A stretch of 64,000 nt of DNA from Actinomadura graeca (GCF_019175365.1 NZ_CP059572.1:4464001-4528000), one strand, 5' to 3'; shown: positions 18,098-27,423, counted from the stretch's first letter. Notes: generated from the letters alone by a model not told the origin. Program-made: numbers and translations.

Positions 18098-18472
18098 CTA
18101 GTCGTCGTCGCCGAGGACGAGGTGGAGCAGCCAGCCGACCACGCCCACGACGATCGCGCCCCAGAACGCCGCCCAGAACCCGGCGACGTGGAACGGCAGC
18201 TCCATGCGCTCGGCGACCTCGCTGGTCAGCCAGAGCAGCAGCGCGTTCACCACCAGCCCGATCAGGCCGAGCGTGAGGACGTAGAAGGCGCAGCCGAGCG
18301 TCTTCACGATCGGTTTGATGATGGCGTTGACCAGGCCGAAGATGACCGCGACGCCGAGCAGGGTCAGGGCGCGCCGGCCGGCGGTGTCGCCGCTGACCGT
18401 GATGCCGTGGATCAGCGCGGTGGCGGCCCACAGGGCGACCGCGGTGATGCCCACCTTGAGAAGAATCCGCAC
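18098..18472 (-). CDS. Phage-holin-family small membrane protein
   Basis: This 124-aa protein has four hydrophobic segments: ILLKVGITAVALWAATALI; a second with GVAVIFGLVNAIIKPIV; a third with FYVLTLGLIGLVVNALLLWL; and a fourth with GFWAAFWGAIVVGVVGW. The NAIIKPIVK motif and length match the widespread phage-holin-4 superfamily (YvlD-like) membrane proteins. These are chromosomal and of unclear function, possibly envelope-related. Its stop abuts the stop of the converging coiled-coil gene. Confidence 0.85.
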   Translation of the reverse strand: MRILLKVGITAVALWAATALIHGITVSGDTAGRRALTLLGVAVIFGLVNAIIKPIVKTLGCAFYVLTLGLIGLVVNALLLWLTSEVAERMELPFHVAGFWAAFWGAIVVGVVGWLLHLVLGDDD

Positions 18473-18649
18473 ACCACGAGCATGCTGGCCCGGATGGCAC
18501 GCGCCATCCCTCTACGCGGCGATTTCGGCGGCGGCCGCACTCATCATCCGGTACGAGACGGGTCGGCCGAGACGGGTCGGCCGAGACGGAGCCGCTAGGA
18601 GACGGATCCGCGATGAGACGGCCCCCGTCCGTCCCGCCGAGGGCGCCGG

Positions 18650-19141
18650 TCAGTCCTTGCGGTCGAAGAAGGGGGACAGGGCGGGGTTCCGCGGCCCGGC
18701 CGGGGAGCGTCCGGCGGAGGCCGGCTGCCTGCGCGCGGCGGCGGACGCGGCGTCCGAGATCTGCGACACGGCCTCGGCCTGCGGTGAACCGGCGGACCCG
18801 GGGGCTCCGGGGGCTCCGGCCTGCCGGACGCGGGCCAGTTCGCGCTGGAGACGGCGCTTCTCCATCTCCAGGGTGGAGAGCGACTCCTCGTGCTCCTCCC
18901 GCAGGTAGCGCAGATCGCGGCGGGCGCGCATCATCCGTCCGGCGCCGATGAAGGTGAGCATCGCCCCGGCGATGAAGACGAGGGCCACGGCACCGCCGGC
19001 CAGGAAGACCTGCCATTGGCTTGCCACGCCGGGTGCCGTCTCGCCGAAGAGGTTGAGCTGCGTGGGACCGGTGTTGTCGACGACGACGCCGACCGTGACG
19101 ACGACGGCGGCCGCTACCAGCAGGAAACCGAGGAACACCAT
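18650..19141 (-). CDS. LapA-like two-TM membrane protein with coiled-coil tail
   Basis: This 163-aa protein has two TM helices. The first covers about residues 2-22, and the second about 45-68 within WQVFLAGGAVALVFIAGAML. A short extracytoplasmic loop (NTGPTQLNLFGETAP) joins them. A cytoplasmic coiled coil (LRYLREEHEESLSTLEMEKR) and a disordered tail follow. The pattern matches LapA/DUF1049 family proteins, which help assemble envelope components in other bacteria. The role here is unknown. Confidence 0.75.
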   Translation of the reverse strand: MVFLGFLLVAAAVVVTVGVVVDNTGPTQLNLFGETAPGVASQWQVFLAGGAVALVFIAGAMLTFIGAGRMMRARRDLRYLREEHEESLSTLEMEKRRLQRELARVRQAGAPGAPGSAGSPQAEAVSQISDAASAAARRQPASAGRSPAGPRNPALSPFFDRKD

Positions 19142-19386
19142 GGGTAGTTCTCCTCTGCGGGACTCCGGAGGGGGGACGGAGGCCCTCCACCTTGCCAGAA
19201 GGCCGCCGATCGATGTCCCATTCGCCGGTTTTATACGGATCAGTACGGGTCAGTGCACATTCGCTCGCTCCGCAGGCGCGTGGTTCCCTCCGGACGGCGC
19301 CGGGTAGTGATCGCCTGGACGGCCAGGGGGCGGTGACCACGGGTGGGATCACCGCCGGAAGCAGCGCCCAGACCGCAGGAGGATCC

Positions 19387-20049
19387 ATGTCCGCGCAGGC
19401 CATCGTCTTCGACCTGGACGGCGTGCTGATCGACTCCGAGCCGGTGTGGGAGGAGGTCCGGCGCGGCTACGTCGCCGACCACGGCGGGGAGTGGCCGCCC
19501 GGCACCCAGGAGCGGCTCATGGGCATGAGCACCGCCGAGTGGGCCGACCACATCGCCACCGACCTGGTCGCCGGCGTCACCGCCGACGAGGTCGCCTACG
19601 AGGTCATCGACCAGATGTCCCAGCGCTACGCGGGCGGGCCGCCGGTGCTCCCGGGCGCCGAGGACGCCGTCCGCCGCATGGCCCGCTACCGTCCGCTGGG
19701 CCTCGCCAGCTCGTCCCCGCGCGCGCTGATCGACCTCGTCCTGGGCACGCTCGGCGTGGACGGGCTGTTCCGCGCGACCGTGTCCACCGAGGAGGTCGAC
19801 AGCGGCAAGCCCGCGCCGGACGGCTACCTCGCCGTCGCCGCCCAGCTGGAGGTCCCCGCCCCCGGCTGCGTCGCCATCGAGGACTCCGCCAACGGGCTGC
19901 GGTCGGCGCACGCCGCGCGGATGCGCGTCATCGCCGTCCCCCGCCCCTCCCACCCGCCCGCGCCGGACGCGCTGGCCCTCGCCGTCCACGTCGCGGGCGG
20001 CCTGGACGAGATCACGCAGGAGCTGATCGAGGGGCTCGGCCCGTCCTGA
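19387..20049 (+). CDS. HAD-family phosphatase (beta-phosphoglucomutase-like)
   Basis: This 220-aa protein begins at the ATG at 19387, directly preceded by AGGAGG, so the longer upstream frame is not used. HAD motif I is DLDGVLIDSE, motif II is a Ser in LASSSPRA, the motif III Lys is in SGKPAPDGY, and motif IV is IEDSANG. A helical cap (residues about 18-85) places it in the subfamily I group of sugar-phosphate phosphatases and phosphoglucomutases. The substrate cannot be read from sequence. The next gene, recQ, starts 44 bp downstream from its own promoter. Confidence 0.92.
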   Translation: MSAQAIVFDLDGVLIDSEPVWEEVRRGYVADHGGEWPPGTQERLMGMSTAEWADHIATDLVAGVTADEVAYEVIDQMSQRYAGGPPVLPGAEDAVRRMARYRPLGLASSSPRALIDLVLGTLGVDGLFRATVSTEEVDSGKPAPDGYLAVAAQLEVPAPGCVAIEDSANGLRSAHAARMRVIAVPRPSHPPAPDALALAVHVAGGLDEITQELIEGLGPS

Positions 20050-20081
20050 GCGTTCGCGCGTGCGGTGTCGGTGACGGCTCC

Positions 20082-20087
20082 TAGGAT
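20082..20087 (+). promoter_or_regulatory. -10 element for a leaderless recQ transcript
   Basis: TAGGAT ends 6 nt before the ATG of recQ, and there is no Shine-Dalgarno in between. This spacing puts the transcription start at or next to the A of the ATG, implying a leaderless mRNA. Confidence 0.55.
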
Positions 20088-20093
20088 GGGGCG

Positions 20094-21944
20094 ATGGCTT
20101 CCCCCGACAGCGGCACCGAGGTGAGCGAGGCGCTGGAGACGCTCCGGCGCGTGTTCGGGTACGACACCTTCCGGGACGGCCAGCAGGAGATCATCGAGCA
20201 TGTGGTGGACGGCGGCGACGCCCTCGTCCTGATGCCGACCGGCGGCGGGAAGTCGCTGTGCTACCAGATCCCCGCGCAGGTCCGGAAGGGCACCGGGATC
20301 GTCATCTCGCCCCTCATCGCCCTCATGCAGGACCAGGTCGACGCGCTCCGCGCGCTCGGCGTCCAGGCCGGGTTCCTCAACTCCGCCCAGGACTTCGACG
20401 AGCGCCGCGTCGTCGAGGCCCAGTACGCCGCGGGCGAGCTCGACCTGCTCTACCTGGCGCCCGAGCGGCTGCGGCTCTCCTCCACGGTGGAGCTCCTCGA
20501 CCGCGGGACGATCGCGCTGTTCGCGATCGACGAGGCCCACTGCGTCTCCCAGTGGGGCCACGACTTCCGCCCCGACTACCTGACGCTGTCGGGCCTGCAC
20601 GAGCGCTGGCCGGACGTCCCGCGGATCGCCCTCACCGCCACCGCCACCGAGGCGACCCGCGCGGAGATCGCCTCCCGGCTCAACCTGGAGGGGGCGAAGC
20701 AGTACGTCGCGAGCTTCGACCGCCCCAACATCCAGTACCGCATCGAGCCGAAGACCGACGCCAAGCGCCAGCTCCTCCGCCTGCTGCAGAACGAGCACGC
20801 GGGCGACGCGGGCATCGTGTACTGCCTGTCCCGCAACTCGGTGGAGAAGCACGCCGGGTTCCTCACCCAGAACGGCATCGAGGCGCTGCCCTACCACGCC
20901 GGCCTCGACGCGGGCACCCGCGCGGCCAACCAGTCCCGCTTCCTCCGCGAGGACGGGCTCGTCATCGTCGCGACCATCGCGTTCGGCATGGGCATCGACA
21001 AACCCGACGTCCGGTTCGTCGCCCACCTCGACCTGCCCAAGTCCGTCGAGGGCTACTACCAGGAGACGGGACGCGCCGGACGCGACGGCCTCCCGTCCAC
21101 CGCCTGGCTCGCCTACGGCCTCCAGGACGTCGTCAACCTCCGCAAGATGATCGACTCCGGCGAGGGCGACGCCGCGCACCGCCGCCGGCAGGCCGTCCAC
21201 CTCGACTCCATGCTCGCGCTGTGCGAGACCGTCGGCTGCCGCCGCGTCCAGCTGCTCGACTACTTCGGCCAGTCCGGCGAGCCGTGCGGCAACTGCGACA
21301 CCTGCCTGTCCCCGCCCGAGACCTGGGACGCGACGGTCGCCGCCCAGAAGGTGCTGTCGGTGATCGTCCGGCTCGACCGCGAACGCCGCCAGAAGTTCGG
21401 CGCCGGGCACATCATCGACATCCTCCTCGGCAAGAAGAGCGCCAAGGTCATCCAGTTCGACCACGACTCCCTGAAGCCCTTCGGCGTCGGCACCGAGCTC
21501 CGCGAGGCCGAGTGGCGCGCCGTCGTCCGGCAGCTGCTGGCGCAGGGCCTGGTCACCGTCGAGAGCGACCATGGGACGCTGCTCCAGACCGACGCCAGCG
21601 GCGACGTCCTGCGCGGCCGGCGCACGGTCATGATGCGCCGCGAACCCGACCGTCCCACCGCGAAGGCGGCCAAGACCGCGAAGACCCCCAAGGACCGCAA
21701 GGCCCCCGTGGAGCTGGCGCCCGAGGCGATGCCCGTCTTCGAGCGGCTGCGCGCCTGGCGCGCCGCCACCGCGAGGGAGCAGGGCGTCCCCGCGTACGTG
21801 ATCTTCCATGACGCGACCCTGCGCGAGATCGCGACCGCCCTCCCCTCGTCCCTGGCCGAGCTGGGCAAGGTGAGCGGCGTCGGCGAGAACAAGCTGGCCA
21901 AGTACGGCGACCAGGTCCTGGAGACCCTCGCCGCGACCGACTGA
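20094..21944 (+). CDS. recQ: ATP-dependent DNA helicase RecQ
   Basis: This 616-aa SF2 helicase unwinds DNA 3' to 5' in recombination and repair. Walker A is PTGGGKS (about residues 48-54), motif II is DEAH in [16 protein letters not shown], and motif VI is in [14 protein letters not shown]. The RecQ zinc-binding site has [11 protein letters not shown] followed by CGNCDTC, then a winged-helix RQC region. A C-terminal HRDC domain (about 545-616) follows a Lys/Pro-rich linker. The length is typical of actinobacterial RecQ. Confidence 0.97.
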   Translation: MASPDSGTEVSEALETLRRVFGYDTFRDGQQEIIEHVVDGGDALVLMPTGGGKSLCYQIPAQVRKGTGIVISPLIALMQDQVDALRALGVQAGFLNSAQDFDERRVVEAQYAAGELDLLYLAPERLRLSSTVELLDRGTIALFAIDEAHCVSQWGHDFRPDYLTLSGLHERWPDVPRIALTATATEATRAEIASRLNLEGAKQYVASFDRPNIQYRIEPKTDAKRQLLRLLQNEHAGDAGIVYCLSRNSVEKHAGFLTQNGIEALPYHAGLDAGTRAANQSRFLREDGLVIVATIAFGMGIDKPDVRFVAHLDLPKSVEGYYQETGRAGRDGLPSTAWLAYGLQDVVNLRKMIDSGEGDAAHRRRQAVHLDSMLALCETVGCRRVQLLDYFGQSGEPCGNCDTCLSPPETWDATVAAQKVLSVIVRLDRERRQKFGAGHIIDILLGKKSAKVIQFDHDSLKPFGVGTELREAEWRAVVRQLLAQGLVTVESDHGTLLQTDASGDVLRGRRTVMMRREPDRPTAKAAKTAKTPKDRKAPVELAPEAMPVFERLRAWRAATAREQGVPAYVIFHDATLREIATALPSSLAELGKVSGVGENKLAKYGDQVLETLAATD

Positions 21945-22103
21945 CCGGCCCCGGTCAGGAGGCGCGGTCGACGATGCCGACCGCCCACGCCCCGTCCCAG
22001 AGGCCCGTTCTCGCGGCGAGCGGCAGGACCCAGAGCTCCAGTGTGAGACCCACATCACATCTCCCGTGGCCGGGGTGCGCGGAGTGAACCGATGGCCGAT
22101 TCC

Positions 22104-22123
22104 CAGGGTTCTCTCAGGATTCT
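22104..22123 (+). promoter_or_regulatory. Phased direct repeat, candidate response-regulator operator
   Basis: CAGGGTTCT (22104-22112) and CAGGATTCT (22115-22123) are 11 bp apart, one helical turn. They lie about 30 bp before the ATG of the DUF5666-like gene. OmpR-family regulators typically bind such phased repeats, and one is encoded 640 bp downstream. Confidence 0.5.
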
Positions 22124-22154
22124 GTGGGGGCACCTATCAGGCGGCGCCGGTTAC

Positions 22155-22646
22155 ATGAACGCCATGCAGAAGAACAAGAAGACCCTCGCGGCCGGGATAG
22201 GCGCGGCCGGGCTGCTCGGGCTCGGCCTGTACCTGGCCGTGCCGGCGGCCGCGGACGACCCGGCCCCGAGCCCGTCCGCCAGCCCGTCCGCCACCGGCAA
22301 GCCGCATCCCGACCACGGCATGAAGCGCCCCTGGGCCCACGAGGGCCGCCGCGGGCGCGGGGGGCTCGGCATCCACGGCGAGGCGACCGTCCGCCGGAAG
22401 GACGGCTTCGGCCTCAACACCTGGCAGCGCGGGAAGGTCACCGGGCTCTCCGGCGCCGCGCTGACCGTCCGCAGCGAGGACGGCGCGTCCTGGACGTGGA
22501 CCACCGACGCGAACACCCGCGTCCGCAAGAAGGGCGACCAGGCCAAGGTCTCCGACCTGAAGAACGGTGACGAGGTCCTCGTCTTCGGGGAGCGCTCCGG
22601 CGACACCCGCACCGCCAAGATCGTCCGCGCGCCGGACAAGGACTGA
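22155..22646 (+). CDS. Secreted DUF5666-like OB-fold protein
   Basis: From the ATG at 22155 the protein has 163 aa (a second ATG lies at 22164). It has a Lys-rich N-terminus and a signal/anchor helix (AAGIGAAGLLGLGLYLAVPAAA). A Pro/Ser linker, a His/Arg/Gly-rich middle and a C-terminal beta domain follow (GKVTGLSGAALTVRSEDGA, DLKNGDEVLVFGE). That last segment is typical of DUF5666 OB-fold domains. It is probably extracytoplasmic. Phased direct repeats upstream and the two-component genes directly downstream suggest it is a regulated target or accessory sensor of that system. Confidence 0.75.
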   Translation: MNAMQKNKKTLAAGIGAAGLLGLGLYLAVPAAADDPAPSPSASPSATGKPHPDHGMKRPWAHEGRRGRGGLGIHGEATVRRKDGFGLNTWQRGKVTGLSGAALTVRSEDGASWTWTTDANTRVRKKGDQAKVSDLKNGDEVLVFGERSGDTRTAKIVRAPDKD

Positions 22647-22764
22647 CCACCGGCCCGCGGCCGGACGGCCCGTGCCGGCCGCGCCTCTCCCAGCAGGGGC
22701 CACGGCCGCCCGGGGGCGGTACCGTCGATGCGACCATGGCCGGTGACACGAGGACGACCTGCGA

Positions 22765-23457
22765 ATGAGCGAGAGCCGGCGGGTGCTCGTCGTGGACGAC
22801 GAGGCGAACATCCGTGACCTCATCGAGGTCGCGCTGCGCTTCCACGGCTTCGCGACCGTCACCGCGGCCACCGGCGAGGAGGCGCTGCGCGAGACGGCCG
22901 AGACCCGCCCCGACCTCGTCCTGCTGGACGTGATGCTGCCCGACCTGGACGGTTTCGAGGTCTGCCGGCGCCTCCGCGCCGGCGGCGACCAGGTCCCGGT
23001 GATCTTCCTGACGGCCCGGGACACCCCGTCCGACACCGTCACGGGCCTCACACTCGGCGGCGACGACTATGTCACCAAACCGTTCTCGATCGAGGCGCTG
23101 GTCGCGCGGGTCCGGGCCGTCCTGCGGCGAAGCGCCGCGCCGGGCACCGCGTCCCCGGACGACGCGGTGCTCCGCGTCGGCGACCTCGAACTCGACGAGG
23201 CGCACTGGACGGTCCGGCGCGGCGGCGTGGGCGTCGACCTGTCGCCCACCGAGTTCAGGCTCCTGGCCCACCTCATGCGCAACGCAGGAAAGGTCCTGTC
23301 GCGCTCCCAGCTCCTTGAGGGCGTGTGGGGCTGGGAGCACCACGGCAACGCGCAGGTCGTCGAGACCTACATCAGCTACCTGCGCCGCAAGCTCGACCCG
23401 CTCGGCACCCCGCTCATCCACACCCAGCGCGGTGTGGGTTACGCGCTGCGGCCATGA
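22765..23457 (+). CDS. OmpR-family response regulator
   Basis: This 230-aa protein has a receiver domain (VLVVDDEANIRD, phospho-acceptor Asp in LVLLDVMLPDLDG, conserved Thr in FLTARD, Lys in YVTKPFS). Its C-terminal winged-helix DNA-binding domain carries LSPTEFRLLAHLMRN and VETYISYLRRKL. It is co-transcribed with the following histidine kinase, with a 4-bp ATGA overlap. The likely target is the upstream DUF5666-like gene, whose promoter carries phased repeats. The family resembles the MprA/TcrA branch of actinobacterial regulators. Confidence 0.95.
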   Translation: MSESRRVLVVDDEANIRDLIEVALRFHGFATVTAATGEEALRETAETRPDLVLLDVMLPDLDGFEVCRRLRAGGDQVPVIFLTARDTPSDTVTGLTLGGDDYVTKPFSIEALVARVRAVLRRSAAPGTASPDDAVLRVGDLELDEAHWTVRRGGVGVDLSPTEFRLLAHLMRNAGKVLSRSQLLEGVWGWEHHGNAQVVETYISYLRRKLDPLGTPLIHTQRGVGYALRP

Positions 23458-24785
23458 CGCTCAACGCGCGCCTGCTGACCGGGCTGCTGGCCGTCACGCT
23501 CACCGGTTTGGCGATCATGGGCCTGGTGAGCGCGCTCGTCCTGAACGGCTACCTGATGCACCGCGTGGACGGGCAGCTTGAGGCCACCCGCGACCGCGCG
23601 GTGGTGCGCATCGCCCGTCCCGGCCTGCCCGGGCACGGCGTGGCACCCGCCCAGTTCGTCGTGCTGGCGATCTCGTCCGCGGGGGAGGTGCGGGTGCTCA
23701 GCGGCGACGTGCCGTCCCCGCAGCGGGCCGTCACCGAACTGCGGAAGGTCGACCAGGCCACCCTCGCGGCCCGCGCGAGCGACCTCGCCCCGTTCTCCCT
23801 TCCCGGGCTCCGCGCCGTCGCGCGCCCCTGGCGGGACGGCACCGTCATCGTGGCCGCGCCGCTGGGCGAGATCCGCTCGGCCGTCCGCAACCTCGTGCTC
23901 ACCGAGCTGGCCACCGCCGCGGCGCTGCTGGCGTTCCTCGCCCTCCTCGGACGCGGGCTGATCCGCCGCGGCCTCCTCCCCCTGGACCGGATGGCCGCCA
24001 CCGCCCACGCCATCACGGTGGGCGGCGACCTCGGCGCCCGCATGCCCGGCACCGGCGGGCGCACCGAGACGGCCCGCCTCGCCACGGCCATCAACGTGAT
24101 GCTCGACCGGATCGAGCAGGCGTTCTGGGCGCGCAGCCGGTCCGAGTCACGCGTCCGCGAGTTCGCCGCCGACGCCTCCCACGAGCTGCGCACACCGCTG
24201 ACCACGATCCTCGGATACGCCGAGCTCTACCGGCACGGCGCCCTCGGCCCGGACGAGCTGCCCGGCGCGATGCGCCGGATCGAGGACGAGGCGCAGCGGA
24301 TGAACAACCTGGTCGGCGACCTCCTGGAGCTCGCGCGCCTGGACCGCGGCGCCGCGCTCCACCCCGTCCCCACCGACCTCACCGCGCTGGGCCGGGACGC
24401 GGTCGCCGACGCGACGGCCGCGTCCTCCGGCCATCCCGTGACACTCGACGCCCCGGACACCCTCATCGCGACCGTGGACGAGGCACGCATACGCCAAATC
24501 CTCGCGAACCTCCTGGCCAACGTCCGCGCCCACACACCCCCCGGGACCCCGGCGACCGTCCGCCTGGCCCCCGGGGTCATCGAGGTCACCGACGAGGGCC
24601 CGGGCATGTCCGCGGACGACGCCGCTCGCGCCTTCGAACGCTTCCACCGCGCCGAGCCGGGCACCACCGGCGCCGGCCTCGGCCTCCCCATCGTCGCCGC
24701 CATCGCCGCCGCCCATGGGGGCCGCGCCCAGCTCCTGTCTGCCCCGGGCAAGGGCACGACCGTCCGGATAACGCTCCCGGCCTGA
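23454..24785 (+). CDS. Membrane sensor histidine kinase
   Basis: This 443-aa protein has TM1 (about 8-30), an extracytoplasmic sensor region of about 120 aa, TM2 (about 150-172) and a HAMP linker. The H-box is FAADASHELRTPL. The catalytic domain contains NLLANVRAH (N-box), VTDEGPGMS (G1) and GAGLGLPIV (G2). All the residues needed for activity are visible. The ATG overlaps the regulator stop, so the pair is translationally coupled. The stimulus is unknown. Confidence 0.95.
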   Translation: MTLNARLLTGLLAVTLTGLAIMGLVSALVLNGYLMHRVDGQLEATRDRAVVRIARPGLPGHGVAPAQFVVLAISSAGEVRVLSGDVPSPQRAVTELRKVDQATLAARASDLAPFSLPGLRAVARPWRDGTVIVAAPLGEIRSAVRNLVLTELATAAALLAFLALLGRGLIRRGLLPLDRMAATAHAITVGGDLGARMPGTGGRTETARLATAINVMLDRIEQAFWARSRSESRVREFAADASHELRTPLTTILGYAELYRHGALGPDELPGAMRRIEDEAQRMNNLVGDLLELARLDRGAALHPVPTDLTALGRDAVADATAASSGHPVTLDAPDTLIATVDEARIRQILANLLANVRAHTPPGTPATVRLAPGVIEVTDEGPGMSADDAARAFERFHRAEPGTTGAGLGLPIVAAIAAAHGGRAQLLSAPGKGTTVRITLPA

Positions 24786-24793
24786 CCGCCCCC

Positions 24794-24871
24794 GCAGGCG
24801 GTTTCCGCCTAGCCTGCCCGCAGACGGTGTCCGCCTAGCCTGCCCCCAGGCGTGTCGCCTCCGTGTAGCCT
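24794..24871 (+). repeat. Three tandem 26-bp repeats upstream of cadD-like gene
   Basis: Units begin at 24794, 24820 and 24846. The first two read GCAGGCGGTTTCCGCCTAGC... and GCAGACGGTGTCCGCCTAGC..., and the third is degenerate. Each carries a small palindrome (GGCGGTTTCCGCC in unit 1), and TAGCCT occurs near each unit's end, which could serve as a -10-like element. Confidence 0.65.
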
Positions 24872-24907
24872 CGCTGAACCCACGTCACGAGAGGAAACGG
24901 GCCGCCT

Positions 24908-25516
24908 GTGGATTTCGGCATCATCGGCCAGGCGGCCGGGCTGTTCGCCGTCACCAACATCGACGACATCCTGATCCTGGCGCTGTTCTTCGCCCAGGGC
25001 TCCGGACATCGGGGCTCCGCGGCGCGCATCACCCTCGGGCAGTACCTCGGATTCGCCGCCATTCTGGCCGTGGCGTCCGCCGCCGCGTTCGGGGCCACGT
25101 TCCTGCCGGAATCCGCCATTCCCTATCTGGGGCTGCTCCCTCTCGCCCTGGGCCTGAAAGCGGGCTGGCAGGCGTGGAAAGACCGTCGTGACACCAGCGA
25201 CGAGAACAATGACGAACCGGTGCGGGAAGGCCCCAAGGCGCTGGAGGTCGCCGCGGTGACCTTCGCCAACGGCGGCGACAACATCGGCGTCTACGTTCCC
25301 GTCTTCGCCACATCCGGCACGGGCAGGATGAGCGTGTACGCCCTGGTCTTCCTGCTTCTGGTGGGTGTCTGGTGCGCGGTGGGACACCACCTCGCCACCC
25401 GCCCGGTCATCGCCCGGACCCTCAGCCGCTGGGGCCATGTCCTGCTGCCGACGGTCCTGGTCGGAATCGGGCTGCTCATCCTCATCCAAGGCGGCGCGTT
25501 CGGCATAGGGCGCTAG
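24908..25516 (+). CDS. CadD-family cadmium resistance/transport protein
   Basis: This 202-aa protein, starting at a GTG, has five hydrophobic segments and the family signatures FAVTNIDDILILALFF near the N-terminus and VTFANGGDNIGVYVPVFA in the middle. The acidic central loop (TSDENNDEPVREG) is typical. The family confers cadmium resistance by export or sequestration. GAGAGGAAA lies upstream as a possible ribosome-binding site. Three tandem 26-bp repeats precede the gene and may be its operator. It converges with, and overlaps by 4 bp, the beta-lactamase-fold gene. Confidence 0.87.
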   Translation: MDFGIIGQAAGLFAVTNIDDILILALFFAQGSGHRGSAARITLGQYLGFAAILAVASAAAFGATFLPESAIPYLGLLPLALGLKAGWQAWKDRRDTSDENNDEPVREGPKALEVAAVTFANGGDNIGVYVPVFATSGTGRMSVYALVFLLLVGVWCAVGHHLATRPVIARTLSRWGHVLLPTVLVGIGLLILIQGGAFGIGR

Positions 25517-26682
25517 GCCGACGCTTTGACGATCGCGGGGATGAGGTACTTCTCGACGTAGATCCCCGCGTCGTAGTAGTCGTCCCCGAACGGGCTCGCC
25601 GTGGCGGCCGTCATCACGAGCGCGATGTCCTTGCCGGGCAGCAGGTAGACGAACTGGCCGCCGTGCCCCTCCGCGAAGAACACGTCCACGCCCTTGATCG
25701 TGTCGACGCGGAACAGCTGCCCGTACCAGTTGTCCTCGCCCGGGTCCCACCAGGTCTTCCGCCGCGCGTCCGCGATCGTCGACGCCGAGACGATCCGCCG
25801 CCCGTTCCACATCCCGCCGCGCAGCAGCAGCTCACCGAAACGCGCCAGCTCGCGCGGGGTGAGGTACAGGTTGTACCCGCCGGAGCAGATCCCTTGCGGG
25901 TCCCGTCCCCAATGCTCGGGGGCGATTCCCAGCGGCCCGAAAAGGCGCTCGCGGGCGAAATCCCACAGGCTCTGACCGGTGACCTTGGTGAGCACGACCG
26001 CCAGCAAGTGCGTCGACCCCGTGCTGTAGAGGAACTTCTCCCCCGGCCGCCGCGCCGCCATCTTCCGGCCGAGAATGGCGGCCGTCCAATCGTCCCGGGT
26101 CTGGATCCGCTCTTCGGTCTCGTCCTCCCGCCATTCCATGCCCACGGACATCTCGACCAGGTGACGCAACGTGATTTCCCGCTTGACCGGCTCGGCATGG
26201 GCGAAGTACTCCGGCAGCACATCGGCGACGCGGGTGCCGAGCGTCAGCGGACGTCCGCCCACCCGGTACCCGGCGTCGATGGCGATGCCCAGCAGGATCC
26301 GCAGGATGCTCTTCGACGCCGAGTGCACGTTGGCCGAGCTCTGGGGCCCGGCGCCATGGAAATACCGCTCCATGACCAGTTCGCCCCGGCGCACGATCAG
26401 CAGGCTCAGCGCGGAGTGCTCCCGCGCGACCTCGTCGGCGCCCCGCTTCAGCCGCGCGGAGTCCAGCCCCACCTCCTCCGGCCTGGCGCCGGGCCACGCG
26501 ACCGGAACCGGGTCGCGGTAGATCGGGTTGTCCTCGTAGAAACCCGTCCCGGCCCGCGCGCAACCCGCCGCACGGGACCTTCCGGGCTCCGAGAAGTTCG
26601 CGCCCACCGCCGCTCCCGCGGCCGCGATGCCGATGGCGAGGAGCGACGCCACGGCGGCCGTCCTCAAACTGTGACCGTCCAT
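25513..26682 (-). CDS. Beta-lactamase-fold serine hydrolase (class C/EstB-like)
   Basis: From the ATG at 26682 this is a 389-aa exported protein with signal peptide TAAVASLLAIGIAAAGAAVGA. The serine-acylating motif SxxK is SASK in VHSASKSILR. The second motif is YST in FLYSTGSTHLL where Tyr-x-Asn is usual, and the third is HGG in EGHGGQFVYLL. These match class C-like hydrolases (EstB, DD-peptidase-like), which are not necessarily antibiotic-hydrolysing. It lies back-to-back with a two-component system whose promoter is in the 84-bp gap, so the regulator may control it. Confidence 0.88.
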   Translation of the reverse strand: MDGHSLRTAAVASLLAIGIAAAGAAVGANFSEPGRSRAAGCARAGTGFYEDNPIYRDPVPVAWPGARPEEVGLDSARLKRGADEVAREHSALSLLIVRRGELVMERYFHGAGPQSSANVHSASKSILRILLGIAIDAGYRVGGRPLTLGTRVADVLPEYFAHAEPVKREITLRHLVEMSVGMEWREDETEERIQTRDDWTAAILGRKMAARRPGEKFLYSTGSTHLLAVVLTKVTGQSLWDFARERLFGPLGIAPEHWGRDPQGICSGGYNLYLTPRELARFGELLLRGGMWNGRRIVSASTIADARRKTWWDPGEDNWYGQLFRVDTIKGVDVFFAEGHGGQFVYLLPGKDIALVMTAATASPFGDDYYDAGIYVEKYLIPAIVKASA

Positions 26683-26730
26683 GCGGCGGACGATAGGAGA
26701 GGCCACATGAGGGTTCGATGAAGCGGGCGG

Positions 26731-26760
26731 TTGCCGCCCGCCGACCGGCGCGAATAGGTT
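26731..26760 (+). promoter_or_regulatory. Promoter of the second two-component system
   Basis: TTGCCG (26731-26736) and TAGGTT (26755-26760) are separated by 18 bp. The -10 ends 6 nt before the ATG at 26767 and no Shine-Dalgarno is present, predicting a leaderless transcript. Confidence 0.55.
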
Positions 26761-26766
26761 ACCGCG

Positions 26767-27423
26767 ATGCGTGTGCTCATCGTGGAGGACGACGAGGACC
26801 TCCGCTACGGCGTGGCCGGCGCGCTCCGTTCGGCGGGCCTCGCCGTGGACACCGCCGCCGATCTGCCGGAGGCCGACGAGTCCCTGACGGTCAACGAGTA
26901 CGACTGTGTCGTCTTCGACCGGATCCTTCCCGCCGGTGACGCGCTGGACTACGTCCGGGAGCGCCGCGACGCCGGATGGACCCCGGCGGTCCTGTTCCTG
27001 ACCGCGCGCGACTCCACCGCCGACCGTGTCGCCGGCTTCGAGCACGGCGGGGACGACTACCTGGTCAAACCGTTCGCGACGGCCGAGCTCATCGCCCGCG
27101 TCCGGAACCTGTGCCGTCGCGGGCAGGTCACCCGGCCACCCGTCCTGCGCCACGCCGACATCGAGCTGGACACCGCCCGCCGCCAGGCCCGCCGCGCGGG
27201 CGTGCTGCTGACGCTGACGGGCAAGGAGTTCGCCGTCCTGGAACAGCTGATGATCCGCGAGGGCGGCGTCGTCGGGCGCGGCGTCCTCATCGAGCACTGC
27301 TGGGACGCGATGGCCGAGCCCCTGTCCAACGTCGTCGACGTGGTGATCGCCAACCTGCGGCGCAAGCTAGGCGACCCGCAGCCGATCGTGACGGTCCGCG
27401 GCGCCGGGTACCGGCTGACGTGA
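26767..27423 (+). CDS. OmpR-family response regulator
   Basis: This 218-aa protein has a receiver domain with VLIVEDDEDLRYG, phospho-acceptor Asp in CVVFDRILP, LFLTARD and YLVKPFA. A winged-helix output domain follows (LTLTGKEFAVLEQLM, NVVDVVIANLRRKL). It overlaps the downstream kinase by 4 bp. The divergent beta-lactamase-fold gene is a possible target. Confidence 0.95.
   Translation: MRVLIVEDDEDLRYGVAGALRSAGLAVDTAADLPEADESLTVNEYDCVVFDRILPAGDALDYVRERRDAGWTPAVLFLTARDSTADRVAGFEHGGDDYLVKPFATAELIARVRNLCRRGQVTRPPVLRHADIELDTARRQARRAGVLLTLTGKEFAVLEQLMIREGGVVGRGVLIEHCWDAMAEPLSNVVDVVIANLRRKLGDPQPIVTVRGAGYRLT

Noticed and set aside
19824..22133. 769-aa minus-strand frame over recQ
   Set aside because: Antisense shadow of recQ, with no recognisable domain.
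26683..27297. Upstream extension of the beta-lactamase-fold gene
   Set aside because: It is antisense to the response-regulator gene; the ATG at 26682 is followed by a proper signal peptide.
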